Below are positions 31,841 through 41,764 of a DNA stretch of 64,000 bases, piece after piece. Made by a program: the position numbers and the translations under genes. Location of the stretch: NCBI GenBank assembly GCA_030734395.1, contig JAUZTG010000042.1, forward strand, positions 1,674,001-1,738,000. The letters run 5' to 3'. Origin of the DNA: Sarocladium kiliense. Lineage: Eukaryota > Ascomycota > Sordariomycetes > Hypocreales > Sarocladiaceae. The notes under the pieces are model-generated. The model saw only the letters and a list, made by a program, of their open reading frames with translations, was not told the DNA's origin and searched no databases. Each line of letters begins with the position of its first letter. Within the stretch, counting starts at the first letter, position 1.

Positions 31841-31915
31841 ATGTCTCGTGGACCATACGACGTCACTGGCATTGTCAAGCCAAACCAGCCCAAGCCTCCG
31901 CCGCCTAAGAAGTGA
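31841..31915 (+). CDS. 24-residue proline/lysine-rich micro-ORF
   Basis: The reading frame starts MSRGPYDVTGIVKPNQP, ends PPPPKK and then TGA. The ATG context CACATCATGT is good for a fungus. A CT-rich stretch (31,540-31,620) lies upstream, as for a promoter. Similarity in plan to the N-terminus of the ORF at 29277 is the main reason to list it. Function unknown, and it may be noncoding. Confidence 0.3.
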   Translation: MSRGPYDVTGIVKPNQPKPPPPKK

Positions 31916-33385
31916 GGCGTGTCTAGAGCCGTTTCTCCCGAGGAGCTCTGTTTCACTGGAATCGACGATGTTAGTGCACCGAAGTTGAAGCTCAACCCCC
32001 TTCCATCCGACAGTCGTCATGCTAACCTGGGTGTCACGCGACAGTTTCGTCCACTTCTTTTCACCTCGACTTTAACGAATCTTTCCTTCGATTTGATGAA
32101 AACAATTGCGTCGCGCGCTCTCCTTTCACAGGCGTCTGAAGCCTTGGGCTGCGGTCGGCCAGTCGTCTTGGATTTCGTACCAGCAATATGGGACGAGAGA
32201 ACAATAGGTTGGACCGCTGGCTGTAGCAAAGAGGCCACATCATAAACTTTGAGGCCAACAGCTTCATTCTGCTTTATCTTCTCAAGACGGTTAGGGGGAG
32301 TTTTGTTCTTTGATCCTGCGTTTGTCCTCCAGTTCTTCATTTGGCGCAACAGTGAGGAAAGGCGCCCAAAAAGTTTTTGCGAGCAATGGTTATGACATGA
32401 GACTGGCCTTGGCCTATGGTTTTGTTCCTTTTTGTTCTTAGATTTGGTCATTCACATGAGCAGCCAAGAAACTGTTGCTCTGGGGCGAAGGATACCATAG
32501 ACGCCGTGATGGCACCCAATACAGACAGCTCTCAGGAGCTGCAATATTCCGAGTCTCTAGCCCGTCGTGTCACGGCATGTGATGAATGAACACAAAATGA
32601 GGTCCCGAGAGGGTCGTCAAAATAGGCGCCCACGGACAAACGGTTCCTGCAGCTCGCCCTAACTTGCAAAAAGTTGAGCCAAGTAGTGCAACGACGTCAA
32701 CCAGCAGCGTGGGGGCGGGGGGCTTCGGGGGGGACCGAGAAAGGGTTGCATCGTATGTAGGCTGCATCGGGACTGATGCAGGATCTTTCTCGTGGTGGCA
32801 AATATGCGTGCTAGGTGAAGTGCTGAGGTCGTTCTGCACAAGGATTGCAATGAGATGCGGGTGGTGCTGTCCAGTGACGGGTCTCCTGGTGACCTCACGG
32901 CCTTCATCGGCTGCTCGCCTGTCAAGGCATGGGCGTCAGCTTTTTTGTGTACACTGTTCCGATCAGATTGAATCATTTGAAGCATTTGTACGTGGAACGT
33001 TTTCATCGGTCAGTTGGCAGCTGTCCTCATCGGCTGCTCCTGAGCGGGCCATCACTTGTCAGCCTCGCTATTGCAGGTGCTGAACAGCGTTCCTGCCCCT
33101 TCTTCTCATTGTGATGTAGTAAGCAAGGGCTCATTCCTCAGTCATGGGATTCCGCAGCAAGCGTGACGTGGCGCGTCATTGTCGCGATATCTTTGTTGGG
33201 TTCAGAAGACTCGAGGCTATTGTCAGCCATCCTCTTATCCTTAATCAGGCAACCGGGCCCCCGTGCCAGGCAATTAATCCTTTTATCTTCTTCAACGCAT
33301 GTTCAACCTGTCATGAAGCGATATCAGTAACACAGCTTCCAAACAGTTCAAGTCCAGGCCTCGTTCCAGGCTGCGAGCAGCCACC
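31916..33385. other. Gene-poor region, right part
   Basis: This is the upstream region of rec8. It contains a G-rich stretch near 32,709-32,741. No gene was identified. Confidence 0.45.
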
Positions 33386-35631
33386 ATGTTCTATAGCCAC
33401 GAGAGTGAGGCTATCCCCAAATCCCGAGACTAAAGTCCACTCACCAATCATCTCACAGTTCTCAGCAGTAGCCAGTATGGTGTAGCCACAATCTGGTGAG
33501 TCACTTCTATACTGCAATCACGTAACCTCGTTATGTTATACTGACGGTTCTCATGTACAAAGGCTCGTTGCTACCGTCGGAAAAGGGGCCAATCGTAAGG
33601 TCACTCGCAAAGCTATCCAGGAGGTCAATGTGCCCAAAGCTTGTGAGACAATCATTGAGCCTGGCGCTCCTCTCGCTTTGCGACTTCAAGGCAATCTGCT
33701 GTATGGCACAGCGAGAGTATTTGCGCAGCAATGTGGCTACGTTCTGGCAGACGCAGAAAAGACCCAGTCGGACATGATGACATTCTTCCGTCTCGTGCAA
33801 ACCAGTGAGGTCGACCCGACAGCTGGCAAGACGAAGTAAGATAGCCTGACTGGGGAAAAGCACCATCTTCTAATCACTAAATCCTCCCAGGCGTCAGAAC
33901 ATCGTTCTCCCCGATGATCCAAACTTCGACCCGTTCGGGGCTATACCCTCTCTGGATATCCTCAACACCACCACTGAACTTCTCCTCGATTACAGTCAGA
34001 CTTCTGGTACGAGGCAATCGCAATTCTCTCCACCGGATCTCAGCCAGTCAGTTTCCACACCGCGCAGCCAGCCTTCCTTCCGCGGCTTGGATATGCTATC
34101 CTCTTCTCACTCAGGTGGTGTGTTCCGTCTGCCATCTGATCTGGGCCACAAGGATTCTCCATACGCAGATCGCGGCTTCGAGATGGATGCGATGACGGAC
34201 TTCAACATGTTTCCGGGTGATCAAGACGAGACAGTTCCTATCGCGCTGAGATTCGACGAGTTCGGCAATCTGATCGGCATCGATGAGAATGAGCCGGAAC
34301 TCCCTGCGCTCCCAGGTTTCTCGACCTCGCGTCCAGCAACAGCTGGAGGTCATGAAACCACTCAGAACACGCAAGAGCTGGAAGTGCCAATTGCAGGGGA
34401 TGATGGTACGTTGCTCATGGAGAAGCCTCCGCTTCCAGATGCCGAAGGATTCCCAATAAGACAACCTCTTGTTGCCAGCGAGTCTTTCACCACAGAGTCT
34501 GTTGAGACTGGCCGTGGAAGTGCCAAGAACAAGCGAGCGAACCGTCGCAAACCGAAAGTCGGGATCATGCTTGACAATATCGACAAGGTTTCTCGCGACG
34601 AGTTCAAAAGCTGGTCTCGAGACTATGTCGAAATCATGGAGGCATCCCAAAAACAGCGGATGACAACCACACTCGCAGAAGCAAGAAAGAATGCGCGGGC
34701 ATTTATTTCTGGCAATGGTGTAGCAGACGTTGGGAATGCTAATGTGTTCGGCGGTGTTGTCCACCCACTCGCATCTCACTTTGCAGGTGACTCTCTGGAG
34801 TCGTTACTGCAGGGCCGTGAGCCGCTCTTAGAGCCTGAGAAGAAACAACGTGGTCGTCGGAGGAAGTCAGAGGAAGCCTTTCGCGACGAGTACGGCGAGA
34901 ATGGTCGGCGAGTGAAGCAAAAGATGGCCACGGAGAACAGGACCGGTCTTGGTTTGCGGGATGACGACGGCGATTCGATGATGCTTGGAGATGACACAGT
35001 ACCGGAGGTTGGTATGGAGCCTATGTCGGCCATGGCAGAGCGTCACTCTTCGACAATGATGCCCTGGAGTCGACCCGGCTCAGCAGTCCCTGGCTCCGCA
35101 GTGCGCGGTAGCGCTCAGAAACTGGCCCCGGCACCCAGTCCACTGCTTGGCCGTGGCCGACTGGTTTCCGATATCGATCGCCAGAGTGATTCGGCAGTCC
35201 AACCTTCCAACGATCTTGCCCAGCATCACCTCATGGGAAGGTCGTCTACGCCAGAACTACCAGCGGGCCTTCTCGACGGCCTCCAAGTAAACACAGACTT
35301 TGGCGGACTGGCAACCCTCGACATTGCGAGCCAAGATTTCCTGAGCTACATGGCAGACCGAATCAAGGAGTTGGGTAAAGATGCTAAGAGCGCCGTTCAG
35401 GGTGGGAACCACAGAAAGAATTGGGTGAATTTCGAACAATTGGCTGATCCTGCTATTCACACCAAAGCGGTTGCTGCACAGGCGTTCCTTCATGTCCTTT
35501 CACTGGCGACAAAGAACGTCATCGACATAGAGCAAGATGGTGGAGCTGACTTTATTCCATTTGGTCCGATCCGCGTGGGAATTTCGGGCAAACTGACCGA
35601 TAACGCTCTTCTGGGCGTTGGACACGAATGA
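33386..35631 (+). CDS. rec8: Meiotic cohesin kleisin Rec8
   Basis: Rec8 replaces Scc1/Rad21 in meiotic cohesin and is cleaved by separase. Four exons are inferred: 33386-33404 (only 19 nt), 33459-33495 (37 nt), 33563-33835 and 33891-35631. All have GT...AG introns of 54-67 nt that join in frame, giving 689 residues. The spliced N-terminus MFYSHEIL...YGVATIWLVATVGKG is the Rad21/Rec8 N-terminal domain that binds SMC3; the W-L-V-A-T block favours Rec8 over Rad21. The middle is disordered and rich in Ser, Pro and acidic residues. The C-terminal winged helix (about 600-689, SQDFLSYMADRI ... VNFEQLAD ... AAQAFLHVLSLATK) binds SMC1. The two tiny first exons would be missed by simple ORF calling. 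The gene converges on the Mrs6 gene. Confidence 0.88.
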
Positions 35632-36021
35632 TTTTGCATGGTTTGGCTTGGTTTGGCTTACTTGACGACGCAGATTTATATCTTGTCTCACATGGGATGC
35701 TTATCTCTGGGACCAAACAGTAGCGTCGCGCGTTAGAAAGCTCTGATATGTTGGTTGGAAGGGTGGAATCAAAAACTATTGATACCCTGGTAGGAGTCTA
35801 CAACAGATACCTCCGGCAGGCCAGAGCTGGGAGCAGCAGCACTTCTTAGTAACAATGTGGGGATGCATCGTCATAGGTTGAAGGACGATATGGACCCGTC
35901 ATTTGCACCAGAAATTCTGAGGGAATAGGTATGGGATCATTCGAGACGAAAATCAAAGAGAATTAGTTCCGAGGAATGATTCGTTCGACTCGTACACAGT
36001 CTATAGGCATTGCTAACCATC
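35632..36021. other. Convergent spacer between rec8 and MRS6
   Basis: This is about 390 nt between two convergent stop codons, likely the two 3' UTRs. Nothing else was recognised. Confidence 0.5.
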
Positions 36022-37837
36022 TCAATCGTAGACATCATCAGCATCATCTTGACCTTCTCTATCATCAAACTTCATGTACTCAGCCTCATTGTCCTCTGGT
36101 CCATTACGCAAAGCATCCCACGCGTCTCGTACAGACTGCAAGGTTGCATCATCGAATGCTAGTGAAAGGGACGAACAGGGCACATTGATAGTGCTGCCAT
36201 CTACACTTGTAGACGTTGTGCCTTCAGCTTGTTCGTAATAGAGCCTGTAGAGAACCAGCGATAGCGCTTCTCTTTCTGCGTTTGGTGACGCGGCTGTGAG
36301 AAGTAATTCGAGAGTTTGATCGAGGGCGAAGTCGGCGTTGGGATCTGAGATAGTGCTGAGATAAAGTATGCCTGTTCAGTCGAGCAGCGTTAGCAAATGG
36401 CCATTGGACGCAGCTTTGCATTTCTTTATGTATGATGTTTGCGCAAGATCAGAGTAGAAGTTATCGTCAAGTATTTCAGACAATGTAGATAAGATAATTT
36501 TTGGAAAGATCATCATGAAGCGCATGAGGGGGGGGAGGGGGGCAGTCCATGGTAACTGACAACTTACTCTGATTGCTAGGGCATTCTCCAGTAATGCTAG
36601 AGTGAATCATTGCATAGACGGGGTGTTGAAAGGGCTTGTTCTCCATGGGTATTGAGCCTTGAGGAACAGCAACGACGGCCACGGCTGGAGAAGGGGCGCC
36701 TTCGACCACACTCTCGAAGAGACTCGACAGCTTTGAGTCAACAATGGCGGTCAGGCGTCGGACTCGGCGACCTCCTGTTGCTGGCTGATTCAGGGTTTGA
36801 ACCAGCCGCTGCGAACGGACAGTGATATCATTGTCCAGTTTGATCTCCAGCTTCGTCAGATCAGTCTCATCTTGAGATGGCGTTTCCAGCACATCTTTGA
36901 CGCCTGTTCCAAGCATATAGACAGCGCCGCCGACCGCCAATGCCCGGCAACCCACTTGCGCGATCTCGCATAGCCCTCCCCACTTTGGATACACGGCTGC
37001 GAAGCCTGCGCCAAACACGCCCATGGAAGTCATGTGGCGGTGGATAGTTCTCAGCCCATCCTCGACAGAGATCTGCCCATCAAGACTCAACGTCAGTGCG
37101 ACGACGTAAGACTGCAAGTTCTCATCGAGCTTGAACTCGGACCGTAGAAACTCATGCAGTGAGGTCGACGCATGAGGTTTCCATGCCTCCGTATTCGGTT
37201 CTGCGTCGAAGTCGAGAACAAATTTGAGAAACTTCATGAGGGAGCGCTTGGCGCGGGCAGGGATCGCGGTGTTCGAGAAGACATCCTCGCGGGTGGAAGG
37301 AATCCGAGCGAGAGACGGTGGTCCGGTAGTAGATGAATCTTGCTGAAGGACAAAAAAAGAGCCGACAGCAAGGAACTCGATTTGGCGGAAAGCTTTGGAG
37401 GAGACGAGTTGGGAGATGAGCTCGGATTTGGCGTGTATAAACTGAGGTGCGAGGGCGATATTGTAGGATCTTGAGGATAGGACAGTGCCGCCTGGCTTCC
37501 GTCCTACGCGCGCAGCTGTGAAGATGTCTCCTGAGCCTGATGACCAGGAATATGATGCATGCTTCTGTGCCCACTCATCTGCCTCGTCCAACGTCAACGC
37601 AGCCTCTGTCCCACCATAATATCCGTTCGGGTCGACGTGCAGAATCTCCTTGCCGGATCGCGAGAGGGCTCTTGATTGTCAGTCAGACTTCCGACGACTT
37701 TGCATGATAGAGAACGTGTTTCGGGCTGTCCACAGAGGAGACCCGTGACAGGAGAGTGCTTACAGGGCAAGAAGGGATTGTTGAAGCCCAGTGCCGCTGA
37801 TGACTGCGTCCCACTTTGTGTCGGAGAGAGACTCCAT
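36022..37837 (-). CDS. MRS6: Rab escort protein (Mrs6/REP)
   Basis: This protein presents Rab GTPases to geranylgeranyltransferase II and delivers them to membranes. It belongs to the GDI/REP fold. Three exons are inferred: 37837-37764, 37670-36568 and 36371-36022, giving 508 residues. Exon 1 carries the dinucleotide-type start WDAVISGTGLQQSLLALAL. Exon 2 has DPNGYYGG and the later block GGLCEIAQVGCRALAVGGAVYML. Exon 3 gives the helical C-terminus ending in an acidic stretch DDADDVYD. The last intron is 196 nt, long for this window. Reading through it stops after about 30 odd residues, so splicing to the downstream exon was preferred because the frame stays open for 115 codons with protein-like sequence. 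GDI itself would lack this C-terminal extension, hence REP. Confidence 0.88.
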
Positions 37838-38426
37838 GGTTCTGGCTCACTCCTCTGCAGCCCTGGCTTTGGTGGAAGCAGGGTGGAAGAGTGTGAATCT
37901 GGTTGAAAGGAGAGGAGAGGAGAGAAAAATTGGAGGAAGAAACGTCGAACCGGGGCTGGAGCTTGAGGTTCTGTCCGTTTCTGGTGGGGCGCTTTGCTCT
38001 CGGTGTCTCGTGCACCCGCTTCCGACCACCAGCCCTTTACCTCAACTGCAAAAATTAGGCGGAAACTTTCCCTCTCCTCTTTCTGATCAACCGCTCCTCT
38101 TTCGCTTTTCGCGCGTCGCAATGATCACCTTTTCAGATCGTGCGACAGATAGCAAGTGATGTCTCGGCTATTCAGTTAGGCGAGAAACCGGAGGAGCGGA
38201 AGATCAAAACCTCTTTGTCGGCCGGTATCTACTGCCCTAGAATCTCAACTTGTGAGGGTAGTTCGAATGGTTGACACATTTCTTCGCGATGTTCATGGTA
38301 GCCAACGCATCTAGATGGCTCAGGCGCTACAACTAGGCATGTCTGCTTGATAGCCTAGTACACTGGGCATTGGTATCGATGTTGTGTCTGGTCTTTGACG
38401 TTGTTTATTCTGTGCTGAATCCACCT
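37838..38426. other. Spacer between MRS6 start and RRP43 3' end
   Basis: This is about 590 nt between two minus-strand genes, holding the MRS6 promoter. A purine-rich stretch at 37,905-37,935 reads as a pyrimidine tract on the MRS6 strand. No coding region was recognised. Confidence 0.5.
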
Positions 38427-39458
38427 CTATCCCTTGATGGCTTGCGCGAACTGCTCCCATCTCTTACTCGTCCATGCCATGAATTCTTGAGATGTCAACA
38501 ATTCTGGTGTCAAGATCGTACCGCCATGTCTCGACACCGAAAGCAGCTTCGTATCTCTTCCTTTAGTGCTGCAATCCACCACGACCGTAACGCTTTCATC
38601 GCACAAGCACTCTTCCAGCCTGTCTGGGTCTGCAAGAAGCCAGTACTTGCCATCTGTAGGTCGGTCCGTCTCCTTGCCCGTGAAAATCGCCGCAGTGCAT
38701 GCGATGGGCATGGTTGTAATGTTGAGTGAGCGTGGCGACTGCTTTCTTGAGCATACAACAATCTCACGATCAGAGTCGTATCGTGCGACAGGAATCTTTG
38801 TGTCTCGCAACGCGGCCACAGTTGCAGCCCAGGCCGCGTCGAAGGGGTTGCCATCGAAGGAAATGAAGAAGATATCAATGTAGAGAGCCCAATATGCCAC
38901 GACCACATCTTCTGTAGGCTTTTCGGTATCTGCGTCGTCACCATCCGCATCATCCATATGCTCGTCTTCGGCCCTCGCTACTTCATCTGCCATTCTTTTG
39001 TCCCATATCCGCAAATCGGCTGGATCAATGATCTTGGAGCTGTGGAGGAGAGAGAATATGCGTGTGCTCAAGGTCTGAGCTAAGCTGGTCGGCGGTCCAC
39101 CTGGGAGAAACTGCGGCGACGACCCCGTAGCAAGCTCAATGTTTGGAACAAGGAGGTCGTAGTCTCGAAGCTCTGTCTCGCGGTTTGCGTCGCGGAAGTT
39201 GGGGATGTTGGAGGAGAGGATGGTTTCGGCACGGACACCACAAATGACGGTTGTGTCGCCTGTGCGGACTACCGCACTGCCGTGGGCGTGTGACAGACTG
39301 GAGAGGTTGACAGTTGGTGCGCGAGCTTCATTCTGGCTACGGCCGTTGGATCGCGAAGGGGCGGATGTTCCATCGGGAGGGTCGAGGTTGGCGAGGAGGT
39401 AGGGATGGGGAGAGAGCTTTGCGAACGTCGCCCGAGGCAGGCCAATGTCGGAGGACAT
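38427..39458 (-). CDS. RRP43: Exosome subunit Rrp43-like (RNase PH fold)
   Basis: This is a ring subunit of the RNA exosome, acting in nuclear and cytosolic RNA processing; the fold is RNase PH, but eukaryotic ring subunits are catalytically inactive. It is an intronless frame of 343 residues from the ATG at 39458. The upstream in-frame ATG at 39614 would add 52 residues unlike the family. Signatures include HGSAVVRTGDTTVICGVRAE (about 70-90), LVPNIELATGSSP, FISFDGNPFDAAWAATVAALRDTKIP and VTVVVDCSTKG. An acidic insert (DDADGDDADTEKPTED) is a likely disordered loop. Among the ring proteins, the pattern fits Rrp43 best, though confusion with Rrp42 is possible. Confidence 0.82.
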   Translation of the reverse strand: MSSDIGLPRATFAKLSPHPYLLANLDPPDGTSAPSRSNGRSQNEARAPTVNLSSLSHAHGSAVVRTGDTTVICGVRAETILSSNIPNFRDANRETELRDYDLLVPNIELATGSSPQFLPGGPPTSLAQTLSTRIFSLLHSSKIIDPADLRIWDKRMADEVARAEDEHMDDADGDDADTEKPTEDVVVAYWALYIDIFFISFDGNPFDAAWAATVAALRDTKIPVARYDSDREIVVCSRKQSPRSLNITTMPIACTAAIFTGKETDRPTDGKYWLLADPDRLEECLCDESVTVVVDCSTKGRDTKLLSVSRHGGTILTPELLTSQEFMAWTSKRWEQFAQAIKG

Positions 39459-41764
39459 GGCGATTGAAGGTGAGGTTCCAGAGCCGTGTGCTATCTCTGT
39501 GAGGTTGCGATACGATAGAAATACTTCCGGAGCGAAAATTTGGCAGTGTTGGCGAGTGATGTGAGCTTCTTTGCCTTGTGCAAGAAAAAGTTGGGCGTTC
39601 TTCAGCCTTGTCACTGACGCGACCCAATGGAGGGACCGCGGGGCTCAAGGCTGCGGGTCAGACTTTCTAGCCAACAACCAGAGCAAACATGCAGGGTCAC
39701 TGAAGACAACGGTTCAAAAGCAGAATTGAACAATATGGCATTGTATGTACCCTGAACTACCTTATAAGCCTGCTCAACATGTTCCATCTCGCGTTGAAGA
39801 GTGCATCAGGCGTTGAAGTACAGGGTAGCTTGGGTAGTATAGCTTGGGCAGAACTGGACCTACTAAAATTCGATGATGTTGGTTGTCAAATTTCGCCATC
39901 CAAACTGGAGAAACGATGGAGGTTATGGTATTGAAGGCAAAACTGATCGATTAATCACGAGAGCGCATGAATGAGGGGTAGGCATTCTCGCGGCAAGCTT
40001 ACAGCGGTTGAATGACTCTGTGATGTGTGGGTGCAGGTGGCGATGGACAGTCCGCCTACCAAACCACCAACACACCTATGTAAGCTCATCTGAACTCGGA
40101 CAGGGCTGGTGGACCACCTCTCCCGTTTGAGATGATACTGGCTCTATTGACTTTGGAGTTGCAGGATACGTGCATGACGCATGCTCTGTGAGGAACCGTC
40201 AAGCCCGCACAGTCTGTTACTGCTGTAGGCTTGTTCCCGCCAACAGCACTAACACCAGAGTGCTCCAGTGATTGTCACCGTCCACCTAGCCAATCATATC
40301 CCGACTCTTACCGCCCGCACCAGGGGTCCCCTGCAGCCACATCCCGCTCGTATCCACCACCAGTGACCCTCGACTCCTCTCCCAACCACCATTCACAGCT
40401 TCCCGTGCGCTCCCCTCAACACCATCGTTCATCTTGTCACCTTCTGACTGTCCAGCCATTCGCTCTAATACCCGCCACCCTCGGCCACCGTTCTGTTAGT
40501 AGCATCTGTCGTACCCGTTTCCGTGATGCTCAGTGGTTGCTGCCTTGCCCCGGCCACCCCGCTCGCCGCTCTGTTCCCTGCATCTTGACAGCCAGTGCTT
40601 GCCAACAGCCATACCATGCTGCTGATCTTGGGAACTTGGGCGGGCCGCAGCTTGGGATTGGCAGGCCTCGGCGCCCGCTCAGTCGAGTGACCGCTGTGAT
40701 GTGATGGAACATGCCATATCATGCAGCGCATGCTGTCAACCGAGCATTGTTGTGACAATATATTTCTCCGTGAGCTGACTGTTGTCGTTGGCTTCGCTTT
40801 CATCTTCGTTTTCGTAATCTCAAGATCGATTAAATCTCTAGCTGATCTGCTGTTTGAATGCTTGAAGCTCACCATGCCCCTCGATGAAATCTCGCCCCGC
40901 AAGTGTACGGGCGGTTATTAGCCTTGGTCCTTCGATCCTCGCCGGATAGCTGCCGGGACGGTCCTGGCCCCTCCACCACCGCTTCTTCCCTGTGCCGAGA
41001 CCCATTCTCTTCGACCAGCCTGCATGTCACCGTGCGTTCTGCGCCTGTTGGGCGCCTCCGGACCCTCTATATCGACCGGGGGTTCGTCGATAATCTGTGT
41101 GACAACCAGCGCCTTCACCATGCTGCAGATCCAGTCCGGCCAATATCAAGCTCCCCCGAACCGCTCACCCACTCGTTTAATCGACCGCTTCCCACGCCGC
41201 CATTTCCCTTCGCTCTCCGCCCTCCTTGCTGATCGCCCGCTTTCCGCCTCCATATGGTTGAACAGAGTTTCCCAGAGCCGCGTCCCAATCTCATCCCCTG
41301 TCCATTCACCACCTTCTCAAGCGCCCTCGACCACTTCCAGCTAGTGGTGTGCCTGTCACCAACTCCATGACCCAGTCTCAATAGACAGGGATGTGACAGA
41401 CCTCCATTGACTGTTCCTGTCCTGCAGCCACTGTCCAAGCGGCCCTGTTTGTCCATCTCTCTTATATCCTGGCCCGGGTGGCACCGAACTCCACCGCCTG
41501 TCCTCCTCAACTCCATCGACACTCAACCGCCGCTCCTGGAATATTCTCTCTTTACACGACTAACCTCGAGGAGTCTGGCATTCCTCGTCCACCAGCGGCG
41601 CGACAAGAATCGACTACGAACAACGGACGCGTTGAACCATAGCTTACAGCACCTCGAACCCGAGTCAGAGGAATCCGGCCTCATGACAGCATAAACTAAG
41701 ACTGAACCTCGCGCTCAGTCGCCTCTCCCCATACCTCATCTCAGGAGTCTCATCGCCGGTCGAA
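39459..41764. other. 2.3-kb upstream region of the ferric reductase gene
   Basis: This is divergent promoter space between the RRP43-like gene and the reductase gene. From 40,230 to 41,700 it is rich in C and T on the plus strand, as in other leaders here. A 157-codon frame at 40231 is Pro/Ser/His-rich and looks like compositional noise. Confidence 0.5.

Noticed and set aside
36476..36567. Read-through end of the MRS6 frame
   Set aside because: The frame continues past a perfect donor (GTAAGT) into about 30 unusual residues with a proline run. Splicing to 36371 restores a 115-codon protein-like C-terminus, so this part is treated as intron.
39459..39614. 52-residue N-terminal extension of the RRP43-like protein
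   Set aside because: The extension is unlike exosome ring proteins, while the ATG at 39458 gives the usual family start. It was treated as 5' UTR.
40231..40704. 157-codon frame upstream of the ferric reductase gene
   Set aside because: It is Pro/Ser/His-rich translation of a C/T-rich leader with no motif, and the region also has open frames in the other phases.
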